Below are positions 1 through 6,717 of a DNA stretch of 18,961 nt, one piece after another. Positions within the stretch are counted from its first letter, which is position 1; the number at the start of each line of letters is the position of its first letter. The position numbers and the translations under genes are program-made. The stretch is from assembly GCA_029936295.1 (NCBI GenBank), contig JAPYTH010000030.1, forward strand, positions 1-18,961, read 5' to 3'. The notes beneath the pieces were generated by a model that searched no databases, had not been told where the DNA came from, and worked only from the letters and a program-made list of their open reading frames with translations. This DNA comes from TMED109 sp015660425 (GTDB lineage Bacteria; Pseudomonadota; Alphaproteobacteria; TMED109).

Positions 1-342
1 ATAGCTGGAGCTGGAAGTAAAGAAATAGAAGACATACAAATTGATAAAAATCCTCTTACTTTAAATGAAGATAATATATTTAAAGGTAAAAAACTCTGGA
101 GGAAAACTGGGTGTTATAGCTGTCATGGAGGAAATGCTGAAGGAGGAGTAGGCCCTAGCCTTCAAGATGATATATGGGTTTATAAACCAAACGATAAAAT
201 GCTCTTTAAAACTATAGCAAAAGGTAGAAGTGGTACAGTTATGGTAGCATGGGAATCAGAACTCTCACAAACTGAAATATGGGAAATTATTATATTCATA
301 AGATCTCTTTATACAGGAGATAAAAGCAAAATAATTTGGTAA
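1..342 (+). CDS. c-type cytochrome, C-terminal part (start outside window)
   Basis: Frame 1 is open from the window edge to TAA at 340-342, giving 113 residues. One haem-binding CxxCH motif (CYSCH, fragment residues 38-42) is followed by a GGxGPSL-type segment and by Met81 in TVMVAWES, a likely distal haem ligand. The end has the amphipathic helix EIWEIIIFIRSLY typical of class I cytochromes c. It should carry electrons in the periplasm. Cytochromes of this shape are often partners of PQQ-dependent or other periplasmic dehydrogenases, but the upstream gene is not visible, so its partner is unknown. It lies 26 bases before the DadA-like gene on the same strand and may be co-transcribed with it. 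Confidence 0.85.
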   Translation: MAGAGSKEIEDIQIDKNPLTLNEDNIFKGKKLWRKTGCYSCHGGNAEGGVGPSLQDDIWVYKPNDKMLFKTIAKGRSGTVMVAWESELSQTEIWEIIIFIRSLYTGDKSKIIW

Positions 343-368
343 TAATTTAAAATATGAAATCATAATTT

Positions 369-1523
369 ATGAAAATTAAAATAATTGGAAGTGGTATTAC
401 AGGTGTGACTACTGCATATTATTTATCTAAAAATAATCATCAAGTAACAATATTAGATGAAAGAAGATATCCTGGCATGGCAACTTCTTATGCTAATGGC
501 TGTCAAATAAGCGCCTCTAATTCTGAAACATGGAATAGTTGGAGTAACGTTAAAAAAGCAAGCAAATGGCTATTTAAAAAAGATGCCCCTCTGTTAATTT
601 CACTAAAACCAAGCTTAAGCAAATATAGTTGGTTTCTAAAATTTATTAATTCAATACCATCTAGAAACATAAATACATTAGAGACCTGTAAAATGGCTAT
701 AAATTCAAATAAACTATATCAAGAAATAGCTCAGGATGAAAATATTGAATATGATGTTGTTAAAAAAGGAATACTACATATTTATAAAAATAAAAATGAA
801 TTAAACTTAGCAAGAAAAATTAATCTCATTTATAAAAATGCTGGCTTAGAAAGATGGGAAGTAAATAAAAATGAAATAAAAAATATTGAACCAAAGATTT
901 ATGGAAAAAATATTATTGGGGGGTTTTATAATACATTTGATTATACTGGAGATATCCATAAATTTTGTATTCAACTAAGTAGTGTATTAAGAAATAAATA
1001 TAATGTTACCTTTAAAAAACAACATGTTACAAATATTAAAAAAGAACTTTTAGATACAGACTTAATAATTATTTGTGCAGGTATAGGCTCTAAAAAACTA
1101 GCCCATGGTATTGGAGAAAACTTATCTATTTATCCTGTAAAGGGGTATAGTATTACTATTAATAATCCTGGTGAACCAGCGCCTTGGACCAGTCTTTTAG
1201 ATGACGAAGAAAAAATTGTTACTGCAAGATTAGGTGCTAATAGACTAAGAATTGCTGGAACAGCAGAATTTACTGGATATAATACAGACATAAAATGGGA
1301 AAGAATTAGACCTCTAATAAAATGGGCAGAATATAATTTTCCAAATATAAATACCGAAGATATAAAACCATGGGCTGGACTTAGGCCTATGACTCCAAAT
1401 ATGATGCCTATAGTAAAAAGAAGTAAATACTTAAATAATGTTTATTATAATACTGGTCATGGTCATTTAGGATGGACATTAAGTGCTTTTACAGGAAAAA
1501 AAATTAGTGATTTATTACTTTAG
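369..1523 (+). CDS. DadA-like FAD-dependent amine/D-amino-acid oxidoreductase
   Basis: 384 aa. The N-terminus has a dinucleotide-binding fold with GSGITG (residues 7-12), the acidic strand end TILDE, and then TSYANGCQIS, matching the ETSxANxGQIS segment of D-amino-acid dehydrogenase small subunits. The C-terminus carries AGLRPMTPNMMPIV and NTGHGHLGWTLS, the FAD-binding closure typical of DadA. The family oxidatively deaminates D-amino acids or related amines, passing electrons to the respiratory chain rather than to oxygen. It is about 45 residues shorter than E. coli DadA as I recall it, without an obvious missing motif. No clear Shine-Dalgarno is seen before ATG 369. It sits between a cytochrome c gene and the TPP riboswitch of thiYZX, so it is not itself under the riboswitch. 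The substrate cannot be named; sarcosine/glycine oxidase-like activity is an alternative. Confidence 0.8.
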   Translation: MKIKIIGSGITGVTTAYYLSKNNHQVTILDERRYPGMATSYANGCQISASNSETWNSWSNVKKASKWLFKKDAPLLISLKPSLSKYSWFLKFINSIPSRNINTLETCKMAINSNKLYQEIAQDENIEYDVVKKGILHIYKNKNELNLARKINLIYKNAGLERWEVNKNEIKNIEPKIYGKNIIGGFYNTFDYTGDIHKFCIQLSSVLRNKYNVTFKKQHVTNIKKELLDTDLIIICAGIGSKKLAHGIGENLSIYPVKGYSITINNPGEPAPWTSLLDDEEKIVTARLGANRLRIAGTAEFTGYNTDIKWERIRPLIKWAEYNFPNINTEDIKPWAGLRPMTPNMMPIVKRSKYLNNVYYNTGHGHLGWTLSAFTGKKISDLLL

Positions 1524-1525
1524 AC

Positions 1526-1553
1526 TTCACAAAATTTATTATAGATATATAGT
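1526..1553 (+). promoter_or_regulatory. candidate sigma70 promoter for the thiYZX unit
   Basis: TTCACA (1526-1531) and TATAGT (1548-1553) are separated by 16 bases. Transcription would start near 1560, at the 5' edge of the riboswitch, which is where it must start if this is the promoter. It lies directly after the stop of the DadA-like gene. The AT-rich background makes chance matches common. Confidence 0.4.
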
Positions 1554-1557
1554 AAAT

Positions 1558-1633
1558 TTATCAGGGGTGCCTAAATAACGGCTGAGATATATACCCTTTG
1601 AACCTGTTGGTTAGGACCAACGTAGGGAGAGAA
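1558..1633 (+). promoter_or_regulatory. TPP riboswitch (THI element) upstream of thiY
   Basis: The conserved core is present in order: CAGGGGTGCC, GGCTGAGA, TACCC, GAACCTG, a P5 hairpin GTTGGT-TAGG-ACCAAC, and CGTAGGGA. A short P3 (GCC/GGC) closes over eight bases. P1 can form between TTATC (1558-1562) and GAGAA (1629-1633) with one A-G mismatch. The purine run AGGGAGAG (1624-1631) is both the 3' end of the aptamer and the likely Shine-Dalgarno for ATG 1636. Ligand binding should therefore hide the ribosome site, that is, translational repression by thiamine pyrophosphate. No separate terminator hairpin fits between aptamer and start codon, which agrees with translational rather than transcriptional control. 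Confidence 0.96.
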
Positions 1634-1635
1634 AG

Positions 1636-2577
1636 ATGAAAAAATACGCTGCTTACATATGTATAATAATTGCTTTATTATGTAATAATGCAATTGCAAA
1701 TAACAAAATTACATTGCTATTAGATTGGTTTATCAATCCAGATCATGGACCGGTTATTATTGCTAATGAAAAAGGAATATTTAAAGAAGCAGGGCTAGAA
1801 GTTGAAATTATTCCTCCGGCAAACCCTGCTGACCCTCCTAAATTAGTTGCAGCTGGTAAAGCAGACATTGCAATTTCTTATCAACCCCAATTACATCTGC
1901 ACGTTCACGAAGGTTTACCATTAGTTAGGATTGGCACTTTAGTAGCCACTCCATTAAATTGTCTATTAGTTCTAAAAGATGGCCCCATAAAACAACTATC
2001 TGATTTAAAAAATAAAAAAATAGGCTATTCTATCTCAGGAATGGAACAAGCTTTATTAAGCGCTATACTTAATAAAGCAAATATTAAAAAAGATGAAGTT
2101 GAATATATTAACGTTAATTGGTCTCTATCCCCTGCTCTTATGAGCAAACAAGTAGATGCTGTAATAGGTGCTTTTAGAAACTTTGAATTAAACCAAATGG
2201 AAATTGAAGGAGTCGCGGGTAAATGCTTTTATATAGAAGAAGAAGGTGTTCCTCCATATGATGAATTAATATTTATAGTAAACAACCAGAATATTAATAA
2301 AGAAATACTTATAAAGTTCTTAAGATCTATTGAAAAAGCTACCCAATACATCATTAATCACCCTGAAGAAAGTTGGAAAATTTTTGCTAATTCTTCTAAA
2401 GAATTGGATAATGAATTAAATAAAAGAGCATGGTTTGATACCATACCTAGATTTGCATTAAGGCCAGCTGCACTGGACAAAGGTAGATATAATAGATTTG
2501 AAGACTTTCTTTATAATGAAGGTCTAATTAATAAAAAATTATCTCATGAAAAAATAGCAATAGAAATATATGAATAA
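1636..2577 (+). CDS. thiY: ThiY-like periplasmic thiamine-pyrimidine precursor binding protein
   Basis: 313 aa of the NMT1/THI5-like family. A Sec signal peptide (about residues 1-21, ending NAIA before NNK) precedes ITLLLDWFINPDHGPVIIANEKGIF, GLEVEIIPPANPADPPKLVAAGKADIAISYQPQ and HVHEGLPLVRIGTL. These blocks are those of bacterial ThiY, which binds formylaminopyrimidine (FAMP) or HMP-type products of thiamine breakdown. In the periplasm it would deliver the ligand to ThiX/ThiZ. The start codon is fixed by the riboswitch-embedded AGGGAGAG five bases upstream. It heads a plus-strand operon; thiZ begins five bases after its stop. No TenA aminohydrolase lies in the window, so use of FAMP would need tenA elsewhere. 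The TPP riboswitch makes the thiamine role strong; the exact ligand is inferred from family. Confidence 0.92.
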   Translation: MKKYAAYICIIIALLCNNAIANNKITLLLDWFINPDHGPVIIANEKGIFKEAGLEVEIIPPANPADPPKLVAAGKADIAISYQPQLHLHVHEGLPLVRIGTLVATPLNCLLVLKDGPIKQLSDLKNKKIGYSISGMEQALLSAILNKANIKKDEVEYINVNWSLSPALMSKQVDAVIGAFRNFELNQMEIEGVAGKCFYIEEEGVPPYDELIFIVNNQNINKEILIKFLRSIEKATQYIINHPEESWKIFANSSKELDNELNKRAWFDTIPRFALRPAALDKGRYNRFEDFLYNEGLINKKLSHEKIAIEIYE

Positions 2578-2582
2578 ATAAA

Positions 2583-3308
2583 ATGATAAAAAGTTCATCT
2601 TTTTCTTTACATGGAAGTCTTTGGGCAAACAAAAATAAACTTTTTTCTAATTTAAAATTAAATATAAAATTTAACAAATGGACTATAATTATTGGACAAT
2701 CTGGTGCTGGTAAGTCTACTCTTTTAAAAATTATAGCCAATCTAAATATACCAGACACCTTTACTAATAATATTTATAAAAATACTAATATAGATCTATC
2801 TTTTTCCTGGATGGCCCAAAATGATTTATTACTTCCTTGGTTAAATGTTATTGAAAACGTAACACTAGGACAAAAATTAAGAAGAGAAAAAATAAACCTC
2901 AATAAAGCTAATATTCTATTAGAGAAAGTAGGTTTAATAAATGTTGCAAATCATTTACCCTCAACATTGTCTGGCGGAATGAGGCAAAGAGTAGCATTAG
3001 CAAGAACTTTAATGGAAGATAATGATATTATATTAATGGATGAACCTTTCTCTGCCTTAGACACGATGACCAGATCTAAAATTCAAAAACTTACATGGTC
3101 ATTGCTTAAAGACAAAACTGTAATAATGGTTACTCATGAGCCTTTAGAAGCCTTATTATTAAGTGATAATCTATACTATATACATAATAAACAATTAAAA
3201 CCTATTAAGCTTCCTAAAACAAAGCCATTAAGAAAAATTAATAGTGAAAATGTGCTCTACTGTCATGAATATATTCTTAAACTTTTAAAAAAATCCTATA
3301 CATTATGA
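2583..3308 (+). CDS. thiZ: ThiZ-like ABC transporter ATP-binding protein
   Basis: 241 aa ABC ATPase of the nitrate/taurine/thiamine-precursor importer class. Visible motifs are Walker A GQSGAGKST (38-46), Q-loop Gln79 in WMAQND, signature LSGGMRQR (129-136), Walker B IILMDEP (149-155) with D-loop SALD, and the switch His185 in MVTHEP. It would power ThiX-mediated import of the pyrimidine precursor at the inner face of the membrane. No good Shine-Dalgarno is seen before ATG 2583; the five-base gap after thiY suggests translational coupling. Its final codons overlap the thiX start (ATGA at 3305-3308). Confidence 0.92.
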   Translation: MIKSSSFSLHGSLWANKNKLFSNLKLNIKFNKWTIIIGQSGAGKSTLLKIIANLNIPDTFTNNIYKNTNIDLSFSWMAQNDLLLPWLNVIENVTLGQKLRREKINLNKANILLEKVGLINVANHLPSTLSGGMRQRVALARTLMEDNDIILMDEPFSALDTMTRSKIQKLTWSLLKDKTVIMVTHEPLEALLLSDNLYYIHNKQLKPIKLPKTKPLRKINSENVLYCHEYILKLLKKSYTL

Positions 3309-4057
3309 AGACATTTATTAAATTTTTATTCAGCTTTGTAATTTTTATAGTAACCTGGTGGATGATACAATATTTAACAAAAACTCCTTCTTATATTTTA
3401 CCTAGCCCATATATCGTATTGTTATCTATCATGAATAATCTAGACTTACTTATATACCACTCATTCATTACATTTTATGAAATTTTAATAGGATTTTTAT
3501 TAGGAATAATATTTGGAATGTATACAGGAATTTTATTTATTATTTCAAAAAGCACCAGAAGATGGCTACTTCCTTTTATTATATTAACGCAAGCAATACC
3601 TATATTTGCTATAGCACCAATATTAACTTTATGGGTAGGATATGGTATTTGGTCAAAGATAATCATGACTATATTAATAATTTACTTTCCAATTACTATT
3701 TCATTTTATGATGGTTTAAAAAGGATAGACCCAATGATAGTAAACTTAGCTAAATTGATGGGTGCAAATACATTTACAATGCTATTAAAAATTAGAATAC
3801 CGTTTGCTTTACCTCAATTATCCTCAGGATTAAAATTAGCAGCCGCATTTGCTCCAATGGGAGCAGTAATTGGTGAATGGGTTGGTTCTTCAAAGGGATT
3901 AGGTTATTTAATGCTTTATGCTAGCGGAAGAGTACAAATTGATTTAATGTTTGCTTCAATAATTATTTTAGCAATTTTTACAGTAACTCTCTATAATATT
4001 GTTACTGTTGTAACTAACCAATTAACAAAATGGGATCCAAAATCTCACTTAAATTAA
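3305..4057 (+). CDS. thiX: ThiX-like ABC transporter permease
   Basis: 250 aa inner-membrane protein with about six hydrophobic segments, the first at residues 5-22. The cytoplasmic EAA loop, seen as AKLMGANTFTMLLKIRIPFALPQLSSGLKLA (roughly 147-177), is the ATPase-docking motif of BPD importers and is close to that of SsuC/ThiX permeases. MGAVIGEWVGSSKGLGYLM following it is also typical. The start overlaps the thiZ stop by four bases, a sign of coupled translation and a fixed 1:1 complex. Assignment to thiamine-precursor import rests on the riboswitch and ThiY, because sequence alone does not separate it from taurine or sulfonate permeases. Confidence 0.9.
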   Translation: MKTFIKFLFSFVIFIVTWWMIQYLTKTPSYILPSPYIVLLSIMNNLDLLIYHSFITFYEILIGFLLGIIFGMYTGILFIISKSTRRWLLPFIILTQAIPIFAIAPILTLWVGYGIWSKIIMTILIIYFPITISFYDGLKRIDPMIVNLAKLMGANTFTMLLKIRIPFALPQLSSGLKLAAAFAPMGAVIGEWVGSSKGLGYLMLYASGRVQIDLMFASIIILAIFTVTLYNIVTVVTNQLTKWDPKSHLN

Positions 4058-4082
4058 CTGAATTATAGTAAGGACAAAAATA

Positions 4083-5519
4083 ATGAAAAATAATAAAAAG
4101 TTTTATATTAATGGTGAATGGGTAGATCCAATAACACCAAAAACTTTGGGTGTTATAAACCCTGCAAATGAAGAAATAGTTTCTGAAATAAGCTTAGGCT
4201 CAGAAGAAGATATAAACAAAGCTGTCGCTGCAGCAAAAAAAGCATTTAAAACATTTTCCGTAACTTCAAAAGAAGAACGTTTAGAGTTATTTGAAAAAAT
4301 AATGCATGTATATAAAAAACGTATGCCAGAATTAGCAAAGGCGATTACCAGTGAGATGGGAGCTCCAGTAAATTTAGCCAATGCAGCACAAGCTCCAGCA
4401 GGATTAGGGCATTTAAGTAAAGCATATAAAGCTCTTAAAGACTATAAATTTGAAACAGAAATTAATACAACTATAATTCGAAAAGAACCAGTTGGTGTCT
4501 GTGGACTTATTACGCCTTGGAATTGGCCAATTAACCAAATAGCTTGCAAAGTTGGGCCTGCATTAGCAGCAGGATGTACAATGATATTAAAACCAAGTGA
4601 AGTAGCTCCTTTAAGTGCTATAATATTCTCAGAAATTTTGGATGAAGCAGGAGTTCCTGCTGGAGTATATAATATGGTTAATGGTGATGGTCCAACCGTA
4701 GGCGAAGCTATGAGCAAGCATCCAGATATAGATATGATGTCATTCACAGGGTCAACTAGAGCTGGAATTTCTGTAGCAAAAGCCTCTGCAGATTCAGTAA
4801 AAAGAGTAACACAAGAGTTAGGCGGTAAATCTGCTAATATTTTATTGCATGATGCAGATTTTAATAAAGCAGTTGCCAAAGGAGTTATGCATTGCATGAA
4901 TAATTCAGGACAATCCTGTAATGCTCCAACTAGAATGTTAGTCCCAGAATCAAAAATGGATGAAGTAATTGACATTGCTAAAAATACTTTAAGTAAAATT
5001 GTAGTTGGTAATCCAGAATCGGAATCTACTACTATAGGCCCTGTTGTTAGTGAAATCCAATATAATAAAATTAAAAACCTTATTGATATAGGAATAAAAG
5101 AAGGAGCAACCTTAGTTGCAGGAGGAACTAATGCTCCGAAAGGTTATAATAAAGGTTATTATGTGGAGCCTACAATTTTTGCTAATGTTACTAATGATAT
5201 GACTATAGCAAGAGAGGAAATATTTGGACCTGTTCTAAGCATATTAGGCTATAAAGATGAAGATGATGCTATTAATATTGCTAATGAAACAATTTATGGA
5301 TTATCCGGATATGTTTCTTCAGAAAATATAAAAAATGCTAAATATGTTGCCTCTAAACTTAGAACAGGCATGGTTCATATAAATAATGCACCAGGCGACC
5401 AATCTGCCGCATTTGGCGGCTACAAAATGTCTGGAAATGGACGTGAATGGGGAGAATTTGGCCTAGAGGATTTCCTAGAAATAAAGTCTATAATGGGCGC
5501 AATTCCTAAAACTGCATAA
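4083..5519 (+). CDS. NAD(P)-dependent aldehyde dehydrogenase
   Basis: 478 aa, a normal ALDH superfamily length. The catalytic set is complete: Asn147 in TPWNWP, Lys170 in LKPSE (cofactor site), Glu245 in QELGGKSANI, nucleophile Cys279 in NNSGQSCNAPTRM, and EEIFGPVL near the C-terminus. FTGSTRAG marks the Rossmann fold. It oxidises an aldehyde to a carboxylate in the cytosol; the CoA-acylating class is less likely since the general-base Glu is kept. AAGGAC sits before ATG 4083. The gene begins 25 bases after thiX with no terminator between, and a long hairpin follows its stop, so it appears to be the last gene of the TPP-controlled transcript. Substrate is unknown; a link to thiamine is inference from position only. 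Confidence 0.95.
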   Translation: MKNNKKFYINGEWVDPITPKTLGVINPANEEIVSEISLGSEEDINKAVAAAKKAFKTFSVTSKEERLELFEKIMHVYKKRMPELAKAITSEMGAPVNLANAAQAPAGLGHLSKAYKALKDYKFETEINTTIIRKEPVGVCGLITPWNWPINQIACKVGPALAAGCTMILKPSEVAPLSAIIFSEILDEAGVPAGVYNMVNGDGPTVGEAMSKHPDIDMMSFTGSTRAGISVAKASADSVKRVTQELGGKSANILLHDADFNKAVAKGVMHCMNNSGQSCNAPTRMLVPESKMDEVIDIAKNTLSKIVVGNPESESTTIGPVVSEIQYNKIKNLIDIGIKEGATLVAGGTNAPKGYNKGYYVEPTIFANVTNDMTIAREEIFGPVLSILGYKDEDDAINIANETIYGLSGYVSSENIKNAKYVASKLRTGMVHINNAPGDQSAAFGGYKMSGNGREWGEFGLEDFLEIKSIMGAIPKTA

Positions 5520-5526
5520 ACTAAAT

Positions 5527-5575
5527 ATAACCAAAAGAGGTGTTATACATTTATTATAAAATCTCTTTTGGTTAT
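5527..5575. terminator. long hairpin between convergent genes, likely bidirectional terminator
   Basis: ATAACCAAAAGAG (5527-5539) pairs perfectly with CTCTTTTGGTTAT (5563-5575). The stem goes on with G-U and U-A pairs, one mismatch, then TTATA/TATAA (5543-5547 with 5555-5559) around a seven-base loop. It lies between the stops of the aldehyde dehydrogenase (+) and the copper chaperone (-). The stem is long but neither flank has a strong T-run, so it could also protect 3' ends. Confidence 0.7.
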
Positions 5576-5584
5576 TAAAATAAA

Positions 5585-6052
5585 TTAATGATCATGTTTA
5601 TGTGATGACTTTACAGAATCGATTTTAAACCTAACATCTAAATTCTCTAAACTTTTAAAAACTAGCGTAACTTCCATCATTTGCCCTTCTTCATAATCTT
5701 TATTAATTCCAAAAAACATTAAGTGATTACCCATGGGTTTAAACTCCATAGTTTCACCAGTTTTGATTCTAATCCCTCCTACTACGGGTCTCATTTTAGC
5801 TATATCATCTTCCATAATAACTTCATGAATCTCAATTTTTTTAACATCTTTAGAAACTAAGCCAGTTAGATAAATATCATCACTACTTATATTTTTTATT
5901 TCAAAGTAACCAACTCCATTTGTATTAGATATTTTCATCCAGAGATGCTCTACAACCATATTACTTGTTTCAAATTTATGGGTAAAAGCTGAAAAACTAA
6001 AAAATATAATTGATAAACATATTAAAATTTGTCTCATTTTTTTTCTCTTCAT
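5585..6052 (-). CDS. PCu(A)C-family periplasmic copper chaperone
   Basis: 155 aa. A signal peptide (hydrophobic residues about 9-22) is followed by a PCu(A)C domain with the copper ligands His76, Met87, His110 and Met112 in the pattern IEIHEVIMEDDIAKMRPV ... MGNHLMFFG. The C-terminus ends HKHDH, an extra His-rich metal-binding tail. Family members carry Cu(I) in the periplasm, mostly to cytochrome c oxidase CuA/CuB sites together with a Sco protein; no sco gene is seen here. It begins six bases after the NIPSNAP gene, so it is the last gene of the BVMO operon. ATG 6052 has no Shine-Dalgarno; Met6 (6037) is preceded by a weak AAGAG and is an equally plausible start. Both leave an intact signal peptide. 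Confidence 0.88.
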   Translation of the reverse strand: MKRKKMRQILICLSIIFFSFSAFTHKFETSNMVVEHLWMKISNTNGVGYFEIKNISSDDIYLTGLVSKDVKKIEIHEVIMEDDIAKMRPVVGGIRIKTGETMEFKPMGNHLMFFGINKDYEEGQMMEVTLVFKSLENLDVRFKIDSVKSSHKHDH

Positions 6053-6058
6053 TAAGTT

Positions 6059-6697
6059 TTATTGAAGTGGTGAACAAATAGATGGCCTAAGAATTATATT
6101 TTGTTCATTTTTAACAGAATTTTCTTGATAATTATTAAAATCTCTCCAATCATCATTTGTTTCCAGGTCACTCCAAAATTTACTCATACTTTCTAAGTTA
6201 AGATGACTCCAAATTGAAATAATTTCATTAGGGTCCTGTAACTCTGTATTCCATAGACCAATATTACTAGAATTATTTTCTATTGAACCTACTAAATCTA
6301 AAAAATTTTTAGCCCATTTTACAGATTGTCCTATGTTTAAACTTATAATTTTTAATTCATAAATATTAGTATTATTTTTAGGTTTTTTTATTTGTGTTAA
6401 AGGTCTAAGTAACCTTACTTCCTGAGTTAAAATATTGGGGCCAACTAAAGGAACAAACTTTTTTTTCCAATCCTCTTTAGCTGCTAGTTCCGATCTTAAT
6501 CTTCTCATTTCCTCAGGATCTTTATAACCCCACATATGGACATACTGATTCATCTTTCCAATTTCACTCCACCAATGTCCAATTAACTTTCCATAAGTAT
6601 CTCCTCCTCTTATTTTTTGAGCAACTGTTGCACTAGCGTTTACAACATCCTTCATTTTTCCTGGCCTCGTTGTGTACATTCTAAGTTCATTAATCAT
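6059..6697 (-). CDS. NIPSNAP-family protein
   Basis: 212 aa. The N-terminal half (INELRMYTTRPGKMKDVV ... LIGHWWSEIGKMNQYVHMWGYKDPEEMRRLRSEL) is a clear NIPSNAP ferredoxin-like alpha/beta domain. The second half restarts with YELKIISLNIGQ and has ISIWSHLNLESMSKFWSDLETNDDWRDF, a more divergent second copy. The biochemical role of bacterial NIPSNAP proteins is not settled; small dimeric alpha/beta-barrel relatives include monooxygenases and heme-handling enzymes. GAGAGGAGAA upstream gives a strong ribosome site. It lies 20 bases after the BVMO stop and six before the copper chaperone, so it is co-transcribed. An accessory role to the flavin monooxygenase is possible but is inference from the operon alone. 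Confidence 0.85.
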   Translation of the reverse strand: MINELRMYTTRPGKMKDVVNASATVAQKIRGGDTYGKLIGHWWSEIGKMNQYVHMWGYKDPEEMRRLRSELAAKEDWKKKFVPLVGPNILTQEVRLLRPLTQIKKPKNNTNIYELKIISLNIGQSVKWAKNFLDLVGSIENNSSNIGLWNTELQDPNEIISIWSHLNLESMSKFWSDLETNDDWRDFNNYQENSVKNEQNIILRPSICSPLQ

Positions 6698-6717
6698 AAT
6701 AATATTCTCCTCTCATT

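Noticed and set aside
2528..2758. 76-codon minus-strand open frame across the thiY/thiZ junction
   Set aside because: Overlaps the end of thiY and the Walker A region of thiZ, both well supported on the plus strand.
4442..4975. 177-codon minus-strand open frame
   Set aside because: Lies fully inside the aldehyde dehydrogenase gene, whose catalytic residues fall in this stretch; the minus translation shows no recognisable domain and there is no ribosome site.
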